Shown: positions 7,378 to 15,432 of the stretch, in pieces
Numbering within the stretch: the stretch's first letter is position 1
Layout: the number at the start of each line of letters is the position of its first letter
NCBI RefSeq assembly: GCF_004005935.1
Contig: NZ_SACQ01000011.1
Coordinates: 1-59,538, forward strand
From: Neptunomonas marina
Lineage (GTDB): Bacteria > Pseudomonadota > Gammaproteobacteria > Pseudomonadales > Balneatricaceae
Length of the DNA: 59,538 bases
Direction of reading: 5' to 3'
Made by a program: the position numbers and the translations under genes
Notes under the pieces: model-generated
Databases searched by the model: none
What the model was told of the DNA's origin: nothing
What the model saw: the letters and a program-made list of their open reading frames with translations, nothing else

Positions 7378-8046
7378 ATGGCCCTCACCCTTGCCTTTGA
7401 TGTCTATGGTACGTTGATCAACACCCACGGTTTGGTTGAGAAGTTGCACACGCTCATCGGGGAACGGGCGTCTGATTTTTCGGCAACATGGCGTGATAAA
7501 CAGCTTGAGTACTCATTTCGTCGCGCGGTGATGGGAGCTTATGCTGATTTCTCAATTTGCACACGGGATGCGTTGGAATACACCTGCAGGTTGTATCAAG
7601 TCGATATAGATCATGTGCAGAAACAGCACCTTCTAGCCGCCTATACACAATTGCCAGCATTCCCTGATACCCGTGAAGCGCTGCAGCAGCTCGCTCAGCT
7701 GGAACATCGTTTATTTGCTTTCTCAAATGGTAGCGAGCACTCAGTACGACAATTGCTATTATCAGCAGATGTTTTGCACTGTTTTCATGGGGTTGTGAGC
7801 GCGGCAGAGGTAAGCACCTTTAAACCTAACCCCACTGTCTACCAGCACTTTCTCGAAACAACCGCCAGTAACGCCAAGACGACTTGGCTTATTTCAAGCA
7901 ATCCGTTTGATATTATTGGAGCAGAGCAGGCGGGTTTCAGTACCGCTTGGATCCAACGCGATAGCCGCCAAGTATTTGATCCTTGGGGCACTGAGCCCAC
8001 CGCTGTTTTCGCAGACCTAACTGAACTCTTAACTCAGCTGAGTTAG
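7378..8046 (+). CDS. Haloacid dehalogenase type II (HAD superfamily)
   Basis: 222 aa from ATG 7378; the upstream TTG at 7363 overlaps the GAGG ribosome site and is rejected. Motif I is FDVYGTLIN (nucleophile Asp), motif II is FSNGS, the motif III lysine is in FKPNP, and motif IV is SSNPFDIIGAEQAGF. This S-N-P-F-D arrangement is that of L-2-haloacid dehalogenases, which hydrolyse short 2-haloalkanoates through an aspartyl ester. Substrate is inferred from family. Its end overlaps the convergent 8043-8588 gene by 4 bases. Confidence 0.85.
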   Translation: MALTLAFDVYGTLINTHGLVEKLHTLIGERASDFSATWRDKQLEYSFRRAVMGAYADFSICTRDALEYTCRLYQVDIDHVQKQHLLAAYTQLPAFPDTREALQQLAQLEHRLFAFSNGSEHSVRQLLLSADVLHCFHGVVSAAEVSTFKPNPTVYQHFLETTASNAKTTWLISSNPFDIIGAEQAGFSTAWIQRDSRQVFDPWGTEPTAVFADLTELLTQLS

Positions 8047-8588
8047 CTTTTATCGAAATCGAAACCGCTCACGACGCCGTTTTCGAAATACACATGATCT
8101 GTTCCGATGTAGTTTTTGCCTTTATAGCGACGGTAACGCCAAACCTCGGTGGTCCCGCGATAAGTGACTCTATCTGGCTCACCCCACGCCCAGTTCACTT
8201 GCTGCTTGTTCATACCAACCGCCACCTCTTTCATAACCGCCATTTGCTGCAGTTTACCTTCTATCGCAAGCTTTTTACGTGATGCCTCACCGCGCTCTTT
8301 GGCGCGCTGGCGTTTGGCACGTTGTTTGGCTTCCCAATCGTCTAGCCATTTGCTGTTGGTTTTTTTGCGCTCAACTTCAACTTGGGGTGGTTGATAAGGT
8401 TTTGGGTTATTGGGCATCACGGCGCTGCGATCACCAAAGTGGCGCAGATAGTCATCGCAAGAGAGGGATGTTTTAACCTTTTTACCCCCGATGTCGCACG
8501 TATTTACTGCCAAGCAGGAGCCGCTAAAAGCTAACAAAAAAGATAATGAAGCGAATGTAAATAATTGTTTTTCAATAATTAACTTCAT
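8043..8588 (-). CDS. Periplasmic BamE/SmpA-like protein, function unknown
   Basis: 181 aa. A signal peptide (FASLSFLLAFSGSCLA, cleavage near residue 27) precedes a CDIGGKKVKTSLSCDDYL segment with two cysteines. A long charged coiled-coil-like linker rich in K/R/E (about residues 73-115) follows. The C-terminal domain runs VAVGMNKQQVNWAWGEPDRV then TEVWRYRRY and YFENGVVSGF, the pattern of BamE/SmpA-like folds. It is not BamE itself: there is no lipobox and the linker is much longer. Convergent overlap with the dehalogenase. Confidence 0.65.
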   Translation of the reverse strand: MKLIIEKQLFTFASLSFLLAFSGSCLAVNTCDIGGKKVKTSLSCDDYLRHFGDRSAVMPNNPKPYQPPQVEVERKKTNSKWLDDWEAKQRAKRQRAKERGEASRKKLAIEGKLQQMAVMKEVAVGMNKQQVNWAWGEPDRVTYRGTTEVWRYRRYKGKNYIGTDHVYFENGVVSGFDFDKS

Positions 8589-8715
8589 TTAAAGCATCCT
8601 TGCCTAAAAAGTAAAAGCTTCACAATAACAGTACTAAGATGAATATTAGCTTTTTTTGATAACCTTGCTATCACTTGTCTGAATAGATTAGATTTCACGC
8701 TTTTTGGAGCCATTC

Positions 8716-9249
8716 ATGATTCACCTGATCCTCGGCGGGCGACGTTCTGGCAAAACTCGCTTTGCAGAGCAGTTAGCGCACAACTCCGCCAAGCAGGTGC
8801 ACTACATCGCAACAGCGCAAGTATTCGATACCGAAATGGGGCAGCGCGCAAAAGCCCACCAAGCAGAGCGCCCACCAACTTGGTATACACATGAAACACC
8901 GTTTGAACTGGCTAAGGTGTTGGTGCAATTTCGTGATGACAATCACTGCCTATTGGTGGATTGTTTAACCATGTGGGTGACTAATATGCTCTGTGCCGAC
9001 TACACACCAGAGCAGATAGCTTCAGAGCGCAAAGCGCTTATTGATACGATCCAAGCAAGCCGAGCAACCATCATTTTTGTTTCGAATGAGACGGGGCTTG
9101 GCATTGTCCCAGAAGGGGCATTAACACGTCGCTATTGCGATGAGGCTGGCATCCTGCATCAAGAGATCGCAGCGCTTGCGGATCATGCAGCATTGATTGT
9201 GGCGGGCCTGCCACTCACCCTGAAAAACGCCGCAGCAACAGGAACCTAA
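8716..9249 (+). CDS. cobU: Adenosylcobinamide kinase / adenosylcobinamide-phosphate guanylyltransferase
   Basis: 177 aa from ATG 8716; a TTG at 8704 lies in the TGGAG ribosome site. The P-loop GGRRSGKT (residues 7-14) opens the protein, followed by HYIATAQVFDTEM and a VDCLTMWVTN segment typical of CobU/CobP. It phosphorylates adenosylcobinamide and transfers GMP to make AdoCbi-GDP, the activated upper half used by CobS. First gene of the nucleotide-loop set cobU-cobT-cobC-cobS; the cobT ATG follows 1 base after its stop. Confidence 0.93.
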   Translation: MIHLILGGRRSGKTRFAEQLAHNSAKQVHYIATAQVFDTEMGQRAKAHQAERPPTWYTHETPFELAKVLVQFRDDNHCLLVDCLTMWVTNMLCADYTPEQIASERKALIDTIQASRATIIFVSNETGLGIVPEGALTRRYCDEAGILHQEIAALADHAALIVAGLPLTLKNAAATGT

Positions 9250-9250
9250 A

Positions 9251-10303
9251 ATGAGTTTTGATTGGCTAAACCAACCTGCCCACAGTATTAACCATAGCGC
9301 GCAAACAGCCGCCGCTGCTCGTCAGATGCAACTGACCAAGCCGCCCGGCGCACTTGGCCAACTCGAAGCGCTGGCGATCCGGTTAGCAGGGCTGCAAGGA
9401 CGAGAGTGTCCAACGCTTGAGGCGATTAAAATACACCTATTTGCCGCCGACCATGGCTCTGCGGCCAGCGGTGTTTCACCCTATCCTCAAGCGGTCACTG
9501 CGCAAATGGTGAGCAACTTTGCGCTCGGTGGAGCGGCAATCAGCGTGTTAGCTCGCCAGCATAATGCAGATCTGAAGATCACCTGCCTCGGCACGGTGGC
9601 GCCGCTAGAGCAGGGTCTTGATAACGTGATCGATGCGTTTATCGCGCCGCAAACCAGAAGCTTTACTGAAGCACCTGCAATGACCCGAGCCCAGCTCCAG
9701 CTAGCAATCGATGCCGGTAAAAGCGCCGTCGATGAGCAGGGCAGCACTGATCTCTTCATCGGTGGCGAAATGGGTATCGGCAATACAACCAGTGCCGCGG
9801 CGATCGTTGCCGTGCTGTTGGAACAGCCGGTCGCGACGGTGGTCGGCCCCGGGGCGGGCCTTAATGAGAGCGGCGTTGATCGGAAAGCGCGGTACATTGA
9901 GAAAGCGCTGAGACTACACCAGCCGCAACTTACCGACCCCCTCAGCGTGCTGCAGTGTTTGGGAGGATTTGAAATCGCAGCTTTGGTGGGTGCCTACGTA
10001 CGCGCTGCCCAGCGCGGCATTACGGTATTGGTCGATGGTTACATCTGCTCTGCGGCGGCCCTTGTGGCGATGCGCATTAACCCCTCTATATCGGATTGGC
10101 TCGTGCTATCACATCGCTCAGCAGAGCCTGGATTTAAAGCGGTGGAGTCTCAATTCTGCGCGCCTGCGCTGTTCGATTTAGGCTTGCGTTTAGGCGAGGG
10201 GAGTGGTGCGGCACTTGCCATTCCGTTGCTGCGTTCGGCGTGCCAATTACATCAAGATATGGCAACCTTTGCGCAAGCAGGCGTCGCAACAAAGGAGGAG
10301 TAG
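9251..10303 (+). CDS. cobT: Nicotinate-nucleotide:dimethylbenzimidazole phosphoribosyltransferase
   Basis: 350 aa, full family length. Signatures are TKPPGALGQLE near the N-terminus, FAADHGSAASGVSPYPQAVT, GGEMGIGNTTSAAA, and LGEGSGAALA near residue 325, which carries the catalytic glutamate. It makes alpha-ribazole phosphate from DMB, the base supplied by BluB encoded downstream. The cobC phosphatase gene starts directly at its stop. Confidence 0.95.
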   Translation: MSFDWLNQPAHSINHSAQTAAAARQMQLTKPPGALGQLEALAIRLAGLQGRECPTLEAIKIHLFAADHGSAASGVSPYPQAVTAQMVSNFALGGAAISVLARQHNADLKITCLGTVAPLEQGLDNVIDAFIAPQTRSFTEAPAMTRAQLQLAIDAGKSAVDEQGSTDLFIGGEMGIGNTTSAAAIVAVLLEQPVATVVGPGAGLNESGVDRKARYIEKALRLHQPQLTDPLSVLQCLGGFEIAALVGAYVRAAQRGITVLVDGYICSAAALVAMRINPSISDWLVLSHRSAEPGFKAVESQFCAPALFDLGLRLGEGSGAALAIPLLRSACQLHQDMATFAQAGVATKEE

Positions 10304-10849
10304 ATGGCGTTATATTTGATACGGCACGGCGAAACACCTGCAGGAAAAGCCTACATTGGGCGCACCGATGCGCCACTTTCAACGGTGGGTTGGGAGCAGA
10401 TGACAGCCGCATTAAAAGGCTACTCACCCCAGCAGTTTGCCGCAATCTACAGCTCCCCGTTACAGCGCTGCGCTGCCTTTGCCGAGCAGTGGTCGAATAG
10501 CGGCCACCTGCTTGAACCGGCGCTGCAGGAATATGATTTTGGCATCTTAGACGGCTTATCCGGCGCCGAAGCCTATGCGGATCACCGTGATGTGCTGCTC
10601 GCTTTTTGGGAAGACCCCGTCAACGGCACACCGCCGCAGGCGGAGCAGTTGAGACACTTTGAACAGCGAGTTACCCATGCATTGAGCAAGATCGCAAAGC
10701 ACCATGGCGATGAGGATGTTTTGATCTTCACCCACGGAGGCGTTATCAAACTCGCGATTGCCCACCTGCGCCAGCAAAGTTTACATACAATGTTTGAGAT
10801 TGAAGCGCCACACGCCAGTGTCCATCGGCTCGACTGGTCTCATACATGA
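10304..10849 (+). CDS. cobC: Alpha-ribazole-5'-phosphate phosphatase (histidine phosphatase family)
   Basis: 181 aa. RHGE at residues 7-10 holds the phospho-accepting histidine and FTHGG near residue 145 the second catalytic histidine. In cobalamin loci this branch removes the 5' phosphate of alpha-ribazole or adenosylcobalamin phosphate. It starts after an AAGGAGGAG ribosome site inside the end of cobT and overlaps cobS by an ATGA junction, implying translational coupling. Confidence 0.88.
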   Translation: MALYLIRHGETPAGKAYIGRTDAPLSTVGWEQMTAALKGYSPQQFAAIYSSPLQRCAAFAEQWSNSGHLLEPALQEYDFGILDGLSGAEAYADHRDVLLAFWEDPVNGTPPQAEQLRHFEQRVTHALSKIAKHHGDEDVLIFTHGGVIKLAIAHLRQQSLHTMFEIEAPHASVHRLDWSHT

Positions 10850-11586
10850 GAGCTGCGTTTAACAAGCACGTTGATGCGTTTTTGATCGCGGTGCAATTCT
10901 TCACCACGATCCCTGTTCGGTTCAAAACCTACCCAGCAACAGCTACACAAAGCATTGCCCCACTGTACTACCCACTGGTGGGTGTGATGATTGGCATGTT
11001 GCTGTTTGCCGCCGCCAGCTACCTGCATACCCACACGCTGCTCACCAGTGCCATTGTTGTGACCTTGTGGGCAGTGATAACAGGGGGGTTACACCTTGAT
11101 GGGGTCGCCGATTCGGCCGATGGTTGGATGGCAGGCATCGGACAGCGCGAAAAGACACTCGCGGTGATGAAGGACCCGTTAGTCGGTGCTAGTGGTGTGC
11201 TGACGCTGGTACTGGTGCTGCTATTAAAATTTGCTGCCGTTGTGCATCTTCTTGAGGCTGGCGCGCTATTTGTGTTGTTGCTTGCGCCACTCGTTGCCCG
11301 CACAGCAACGCTGTTACTCTTGGCGACAACACCCTATGTTAGCCCAACGGGTATCGCATCCCATACCGCCAACCAGTTACCCACCCGTGTGGCGACTGCT
11401 GTCTGTGGGTTGATACTTGTGATGCTAATTTCTATCAGCCCCAGTGTTGCCATATTGATTGGCTTGTCGTTTTGGTGGCTGCGCCGCGCCATGCTGCGCC
11501 GTTTGGGCGGCATGACAGGCGATACCGCAGGTGCGCTTATTGAGATCATCGAAGTGCTGTTTCTTGTCTATTTTTCAGTTATTTAG
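10846..11586 (+). CDS. cobS: Cobalamin 5'-phosphate synthase, integral membrane
   Basis: 246 aa with about six transmembrane helices. The motif GGLHLDGVADSADGWMAG (around residues 79-96) holds the conserved Asp residues for the transfer. It joins AdoCbi-GDP to alpha-ribazole(-phosphate) in the inner membrane, the last assembly step. Final gene of the leading cobUTCS set; the riboswitch-controlled part begins 50-100 bases later. Confidence 0.93.
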   Translation: MRAAFNKHVDAFLIAVQFFTTIPVRFKTYPATATQSIAPLYYPLVGVMIGMLLFAAASYLHTHTLLTSAIVVTLWAVITGGLHLDGVADSADGWMAGIGQREKTLAVMKDPLVGASGVLTLVLVLLLKFAAVVHLLEAGALFVLLLAPLVARTATLLLLATTPYVSPTGIASHTANQLPTRVATAVCGLILVMLISISPSVAILIGLSFWWLRRAMLRRLGGMTGDTAGALIEIIEVLFLVYFSVI

Positions 11587-11611
11587 CGCCAAGTTAGCGT
11601 AGATTAGTTTT

Positions 11612-11638
11612 TTGCAGGTTGATATGAGCACCCTGCAA
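11612..11638. promoter_or_regulatory. Inverted repeat beside the riboswitch promoter
   Basis: TTGCAGG (11612-11618) and CCTGCAA (11632-11638) form a 7-bp inverted repeat directly before the TTGACA at 11639. It may be an operator, or a weak termination hairpin for cobS. It has no downstream T-run on the plus strand. Confidence 0.35.
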
Positions 11639-11667
11639 TTGACACTCACCCACCATGCCGGTAGCCT
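11639..11667 (+). promoter_or_regulatory. Promoter of the riboswitch-controlled cobalt/corrin operon
   Basis: A perfect -35 TTGACA (11639-11644), 17-base spacer, and TAGCCT (11662-11667) as a weak -10. Transcription would begin near 11674, just ahead of the first riboswitch helix, which supports the assignment. Confidence 0.5.
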
Positions 11668-11689
11668 CTGCGCTTTCAGGTCAATCGAC

Positions 11690-11873
11690 TAAGGTCTATG
11701 GTCGGTTGTTAAATGGGAAGCTGGTGCGTTCCGTCGTTTTCACGACAACAATCCCAGCACTGCCCCCGCAACGGTAAATGGGTTAACAAATCTCGGTATG
11801 CCACTGTGCGAATGCATGGGAAGGTGAGGTTTGGAACAGCTATGTTCACCCATGAGTCCGGATACCAGCCTGA
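11690..11873 (+). ncRNA. Cobalamin (B12) riboswitch
   Basis: Core elements occur in the usual order: GGGAAGCTGGTGCG (11715-11728), CCAGCACTGCCCCCGCAACG (11754-11773), GGGAAGGTGAGG (11818-11829), and the B12-box-like AGTCCGGATACCAGCC (11855-11870). It precedes the cobalt importer and the long corrin operon, so adenosylcobalamin should repress them. About 110 bases of expression platform follow before the first gene. Exact ends are approximate. Confidence 0.93.
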
Positions 11874-11956
11874 AAAATGTAGTTTGCTGGTGTTGCGGAG
11901 GGCTTCACCGAACGACAGTGCTGATAACGATCTGGCTTTGTTGTAATGCCTCCCAA

Positions 11957-11981
11957 CTCCGTTTCAATTTATTTGACGGAG
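11957..11981 (+). promoter_or_regulatory. Shine-Dalgarno-sequestering hairpin of the riboswitch
   Basis: CTCCGT (11957-11962) pairs with ACGGAG (11976-11981). ACGGAG is the ribosome site for the ATG at 11989. This suggests the riboswitch acts at least partly on translation initiation. The full switching partner was not folded. Confidence 0.6.
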
Positions 11982-11988
11982 AACGTTA

Positions 11989-12804
11989 ATGTTGATTGCT
12001 AAAAACTTCACAGCCGCTGCTGTGTTATTGTCCTGTGCGCTCGTTGCAACCAGTGCCAATGCCCATTTCCAATTGCTCTACACGCCCGAGCTACTGCGCG
12101 ATAAGGGCGGCAACATCACCCTGAAAATGCCATTTACCCATCCAGCGGCAAACGGCCATGTGATGGATGTGGCCGCGCCACAGGCGTTTTACAGTGTCCG
12201 CAAAGGGCGCAAACAAGATCTTTTAGAGAGCATTAAAACAACCACATGGAGCAGCGCTGAGAACACTGGCACATCCTACGAAGCCGATGTCACCTTGCGC
12301 GGTTTAGGCGATCACGTCTTTATCCTAGAGCCCGCACCTTACCTTGAAGAGGAGGAGGGTGCGTACATTCAGCAGATTACCAAGAGTATCGTTAATGTTG
12401 GCAGCTTGCCGACCGATTGGAGCACCGATTTTCAGCTCAAGGCAGAGATCGTTCCACTGACAAAACCGTATGCGATTTATGCAGGCAGCAACTTCCGCGC
12501 TGTCGTTAAAAGCGCAGGCAAACCGGTTCCCAATGCGGAAATAGAGATCGAGTACGTAAACTACCAGCCAGATCTCGACACCAACCGCTTTAGCGACCAA
12601 CCCGCCCTGGTGCCACCCGCGCCTGCGTTTATCACCCAAACGATCTTCGCCGACCAAAACGGCATCATCAACTTTACGCTGCCATTTGCAGGCCAGTGGG
12701 GCTTTGCCGCACTCGGCGTTGGCCCTGATACCAGCTATCAAGGCAAGCCGTTGTCACAAGATGCGGTTATCTGGGTACAAGCACACGAAGTGAAAGCAAA
12801 ATAG
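11989..12804 (+). CDS. Periplasmic DUF4198 component of cobalt ECF importer (NikK-like)
   Basis: 271 aa. The signal peptide ends TSANA, leaving a histidine (H26) as the likely mature N-terminus, a feature of metal-handling DUF4198 proteins. The domain includes PFTHPAANGHVMD, LGDHVFILEPAPYL and a GQWGFAALGVG end. DUF4198 proteins named NikK accompany nickel/cobalt ECF transporters of the K-M-L-Q-O type. Here the B12 riboswitch in front indicates cobalt. First gene of the importer block. Confidence 0.82.
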   Translation: MLIAKNFTAAAVLLSCALVATSANAHFQLLYTPELLRDKGGNITLKMPFTHPAANGHVMDVAAPQAFYSVRKGRKQDLLESIKTTTWSSAENTGTSYEADVTLRGLGDHVFILEPAPYLEEEEGAYIQQITKSIVNVGSLPTDWSTDFQLKAEIVPLTKPYAIYAGSNFRAVVKSAGKPVPNAEIEIEYVNYQPDLDTNRFSDQPALVPPAPAFITQTIFADQNGIINFTLPFAGQWGFAALGVGPDTSYQGKPLSQDAVIWVQAHEVKAK

Positions 12805-12813
12805 GGCCGCGCC

Positions 12814-13434
12814 ATGCATATCGTAGATGGTGCGCTAAGCAACGAGATCCTAGCCATAGGAGCGGTAGTTGGTGCACTGGGCGTCGCCAAAGGTTTGCGC
12901 GATATGGACTATGAGCAGATGCCGGTGACGGCTCTGCTCGCATCGGTGTTCTTTGTGGCCTCATACATCCACTTGCCGGTCGGAGTCTCAAGCATCCACC
13001 TCATACTCAATGGCTTGATTGGTCTGGCGCTTGGTTGGGCGGCCTTTCCTGCGCTGCTGGTAGCTTTGTTACTGCAAGCGGTTTTCTTTGGATTTGGTGG
13101 CTTCTTAGTGCTTGGCGTGAACCTTATCAATATTGCGATTCCAGCCGTTTTAGTGGGTTTGCTGCTGCGCCATGCATTAGCGATAACCACCCAAAAGCGC
13201 CAACTTGCCATGCTAGGTGCACTGGCAGGTGGTGGTGCCGTGACGCTAACAGCCTTCATGGTGGCGGGCACCTTAGCCCTCAATGGCGACGCGTTTCTCC
13301 CTGCCGCTAAGCTGGCCTTTCTCAGTAGCTTGCCTTTGGTGGTGATTGAAGCTGCCGTTACGGCGGCGGCTGTGGCGTTAATCGGCCAAGTGAAGCCTGA
13401 GCTTTTCGCTGTCGCTGCAAGGACAAGTTCATGA
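12814..13434 (+). CDS. cbiM: Cobalt ECF transporter substrate-binding membrane protein CbiM
   Basis: 206 aa, multi-spanning. The N-terminus MHIVDGALSNEIL is diagnostic: in CbiM/NikM the N-terminal amine and His2 coordinate the metal. HLPVGVSSIHLILNGLIGLALG is the second conserved metal-site region. Ends in an ATGA overlap with the next gene. Confidence 0.92.
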   Translation: MHIVDGALSNEILAIGAVVGALGVAKGLRDMDYEQMPVTALLASVFFVASYIHLPVGVSSIHLILNGLIGLALGWAAFPALLVALLLQAVFFGFGGFLVLGVNLINIAIPAVLVGLLLRHALAITTQKRQLAMLGALAGGGAVTLTAFMVAGTLALNGDAFLPAAKLAFLSSLPLVVIEAAVTAAAVALIGQVKPELFAVAARTSS

Positions 13435-13994
13435 ACAGGCTATTACTCACAGCCTTATTACTCATCACATCATCGTTTGTTGGCGCACATAATGTGGTGG
13501 GCGGAGTCTACACTATTGGCGATACCATCGAGGGCGAGGCGGGTTTCTCCAACGGTGATATGGCGCCCGCAGGTATCAAGGTAATCGTTACGGATATGCA
13601 AGGCGCAAGCCTTGGCCAGACCGAAACAGACGCCGAGGGTGTATTCCGCTTTAAACCCAGCCGCTATGTTACGCACCATTTTACTCTCGATCTTGGTGCA
13701 GGCCACACGCTGGCACTTACGCTTGCAGCAGAGGAGCTGCCCGCAGCACTAGCACCTACTCAAGCCCCAGCAGCAACGGCGGTAACAACCGCAGCAGCCA
13801 AATCCGCAACAGCGCTCAATAGCCAGATTGAAGCGGCCGTAGCACGCCAAGTTAAACCGTTACGCCGTGAGCTGCGCGAACTGAAAGAAGCCGCTGGCCT
13901 TCGCGATATCGTCGGCGGGATTGGCTACATTTTAGGGCTATGTGGAATAGCAGCACTGCTACGCGAGCGCAAAATGCGTAAGGAGACCGCATGA
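13431..13994 (+). CDS. NikL-like periplasmic/membrane auxiliary subunit of cobalt importer
   Basis: 187 aa. Signal sequence with predicted cleavage before HNVVGGVYTIG, so again a mature N-terminal histidine. An Ig/carboxypeptidase-regulatory-like domain follows (ETDAEGVFRFKP), then an Ala/Thr-rich linker, a short coiled coil and one C-terminal transmembrane helix (IVGGIGYILGLCGIAALL). This layout matches NikL of NikKMLQO systems and takes the place of CbiN. Overlaps both neighbours. Confidence 0.78.
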   Translation: MNRLLLTALLLITSSFVGAHNVVGGVYTIGDTIEGEAGFSNGDMAPAGIKVIVTDMQGASLGQTETDAEGVFRFKPSRYVTHHFTLDLGAGHTLALTLAAEELPAALAPTQAPAATAVTTAAAKSATALNSQIEAAVARQVKPLRRELRELKEAAGLRDIVGGIGYILGLCGIAALLRERKMRKETA

Positions 13995-14773
13995 GCGCGC
14001 CGCTTGAGCACAGTGGCTTTTCATGGCGCGGACAGGCGCTACGCCACGGCAGCAGCCGGTTAGATCGTATCGAGCCGCGAGCACGCATTCTTGCACTCGC
14101 AAGCTTCGCCTTTGTCGCAGTGCTCAGCCAATCCTTAAGTGTACTCGTGATGGCACTGTTGATGTCCATATCGCTTGCTGTAGTCGCTCGGCTCGATATC
14201 AAGCGGGTATGGCGGCGCATCTTGGCGGTTGATCTTTTTATTCTGCTCCTGCTGATAAGCTTGCCCTTCACCACCCCAGGCGAGCCGGTTTTTGAGTGGC
14301 GCCAGTTTTCAGCCAGCGAGGAAGGGCTTATTCATGCGTTACAAATTGGTTTAAAAGCCAATGCGGTATTGCTAGCGGGCCTTACCTTGCTAGGCACACT
14401 CTCTGCAAACCAGCTTGGTACCGGTTTAGCGGGCTTACGGGTACCCGAGAAGATCGTCCACCTGATGCTCTTTTCTGTGCGCTATATGGATGTTATTGGC
14501 CGTGAACTCAAAAAGATGCGCCGAGCGATGCGTGCCCGTGGCTTTGTAGCATGCACCAACTGGCACACATGGCGCGCCACCGGCTACCTGATTGGAATGC
14601 TCTTTGTGCGCTCGTTAGACCGCGCAGAGCGAGTCCATAAAGCGATGAAGTGCCGTGGTTTTGATGGCCGTTTTTTCCTCTTGCCAACACCGCCATGGCA
14701 AACGCGTGATAGCTACTTTCTCGGTGTTTGGTTGCTTGCTTTGGCTGCACTTTGCTTAGGAGGCCTACAATGA
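13991..14773 (+). CDS. cbiQ: ECF transporter transmembrane scaffold CbiQ
   Basis: 260 aa with about five to six transmembrane helices. Near residues 175-185 it has MRRAMRARGF, the first A-R-G coupling motif that contacts the ATPase, and a second near residues 215-225 (HKAMKCRGFDG). It couples CbiO ATP hydrolysis to CbiM. Starts at ATGA overlapping the nikL-like stop. Confidence 0.9.
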   Translation: MSAPLEHSGFSWRGQALRHGSSRLDRIEPRARILALASFAFVAVLSQSLSVLVMALLMSISLAVVARLDIKRVWRRILAVDLFILLLLISLPFTTPGEPVFEWRQFSASEEGLIHALQIGLKANAVLLAGLTLLGTLSANQLGTGLAGLRVPEKIVHLMLFSVRYMDVIGRELKKMRRAMRARGFVACTNWHTWRATGYLIGMLFVRSLDRAERVHKAMKCRGFDGRFFLLPTPPWQTRDSYFLGVWLLALAALCLGGLQ

Positions 14774-15432
14774 GCTGTGTGCTGCGCTGCGCAGGTATCC
14801 ACTACCACTACCCAAGACGCGATGCCGTTTTAAAGGATGTGAACTTTTGCCTGCAAGCCGGTGAGCGCCTCGCCATTGAGGGCACCAACGGTGCGGGAAA
14901 AACCACCTTGCTGCATATTTTAGTGGGCTTAACCAAAGCGAAAGCGGGGTATGTTGAAGCGTTTGGCACGCGCTGCCACGACGAATCAGCCTTTCAGGCG
15001 ATGCGTTTTCAAGTAGGGCTACTGTTCCAAGACTCCGACGACCAGCTGTTTTGTCCAACTGTTCTAGAAGATGTGATGTTTGGCCCCCTTAATCAGGGCA
15101 AAAGTGTTCAAGCAGCCCAGCAGTTGGCGCTGGATGCACTCTCGCAGCTGGGTTTAGAGGGCTTTGATAGCCGTATCGCATATCAGCTCTCGGGCGGCGA
15201 AAAGCGCCTCGTGGCGTTAGCAAGCTTACTCGCTATGCAGCCACAAGTGCTTCTGTTGGATGAACCCACAAACGGCCTAGATAGCAAAACCCGCGAACGC
15301 CTGATCGAGATTATTCGCGCGTTGCCGCAGGCGATGATTATTGTCTCCCATGATAGCGATTTTGTAGCAGCGGTCGCGACCCGTTCCCAGCAACTCTGTG
15401 ATGGCCGCTTAACAAGCGAGGAGACGGTATGA
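14770..15432 (+). CDS. cbiO: ECF cobalt transporter ATP-binding protein CbiO
   Basis: 220 aa from ATG 14770, which overlaps the cbiQ stop (ATGA); an upstream TTG at 14728 is inside cbiQ. Walker A GTNGAGKTT, Q-loop LLFQDSDDQLF, signature LSGGEKR, Walker B VLLLDEPT and switch histidine in IIVSHDSD are all present. The DSDDQLF Q-loop is typical of ECF-type ATPases. Confidence 0.92.
   Translation: MSCVLRCAGIHYHYPRRDAVLKDVNFCLQAGERLAIEGTNGAGKTTLLHILVGLTKAKAGYVEAFGTRCHDESAFQAMRFQVGLLFQDSDDQLFCPTVLEDVMFGPLNQGKSVQAAQQLALDALSQLGLEGFDSRIAYQLSGGEKRLVALASLLAMQPQVLLLDEPTNGLDSKTRERLIEIIRALPQAMIIVSHDSDFVAAVATRSQQLCDGRLTSEETV

Noticed and set aside
8589-8715. Riboswitch upstream of cobU
   Set aside because: The gap is only 127 bases, AT-rich, and lacks any conserved riboswitch element.
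9487-9897. Long antisense reading frames within the cobalamin genes (for example inside cobT)
   Set aside because: They are shadows of GC-rich coding sequence on the other strand, show low-complexity Ser/Ala/Arg composition and have no ribosome sites.
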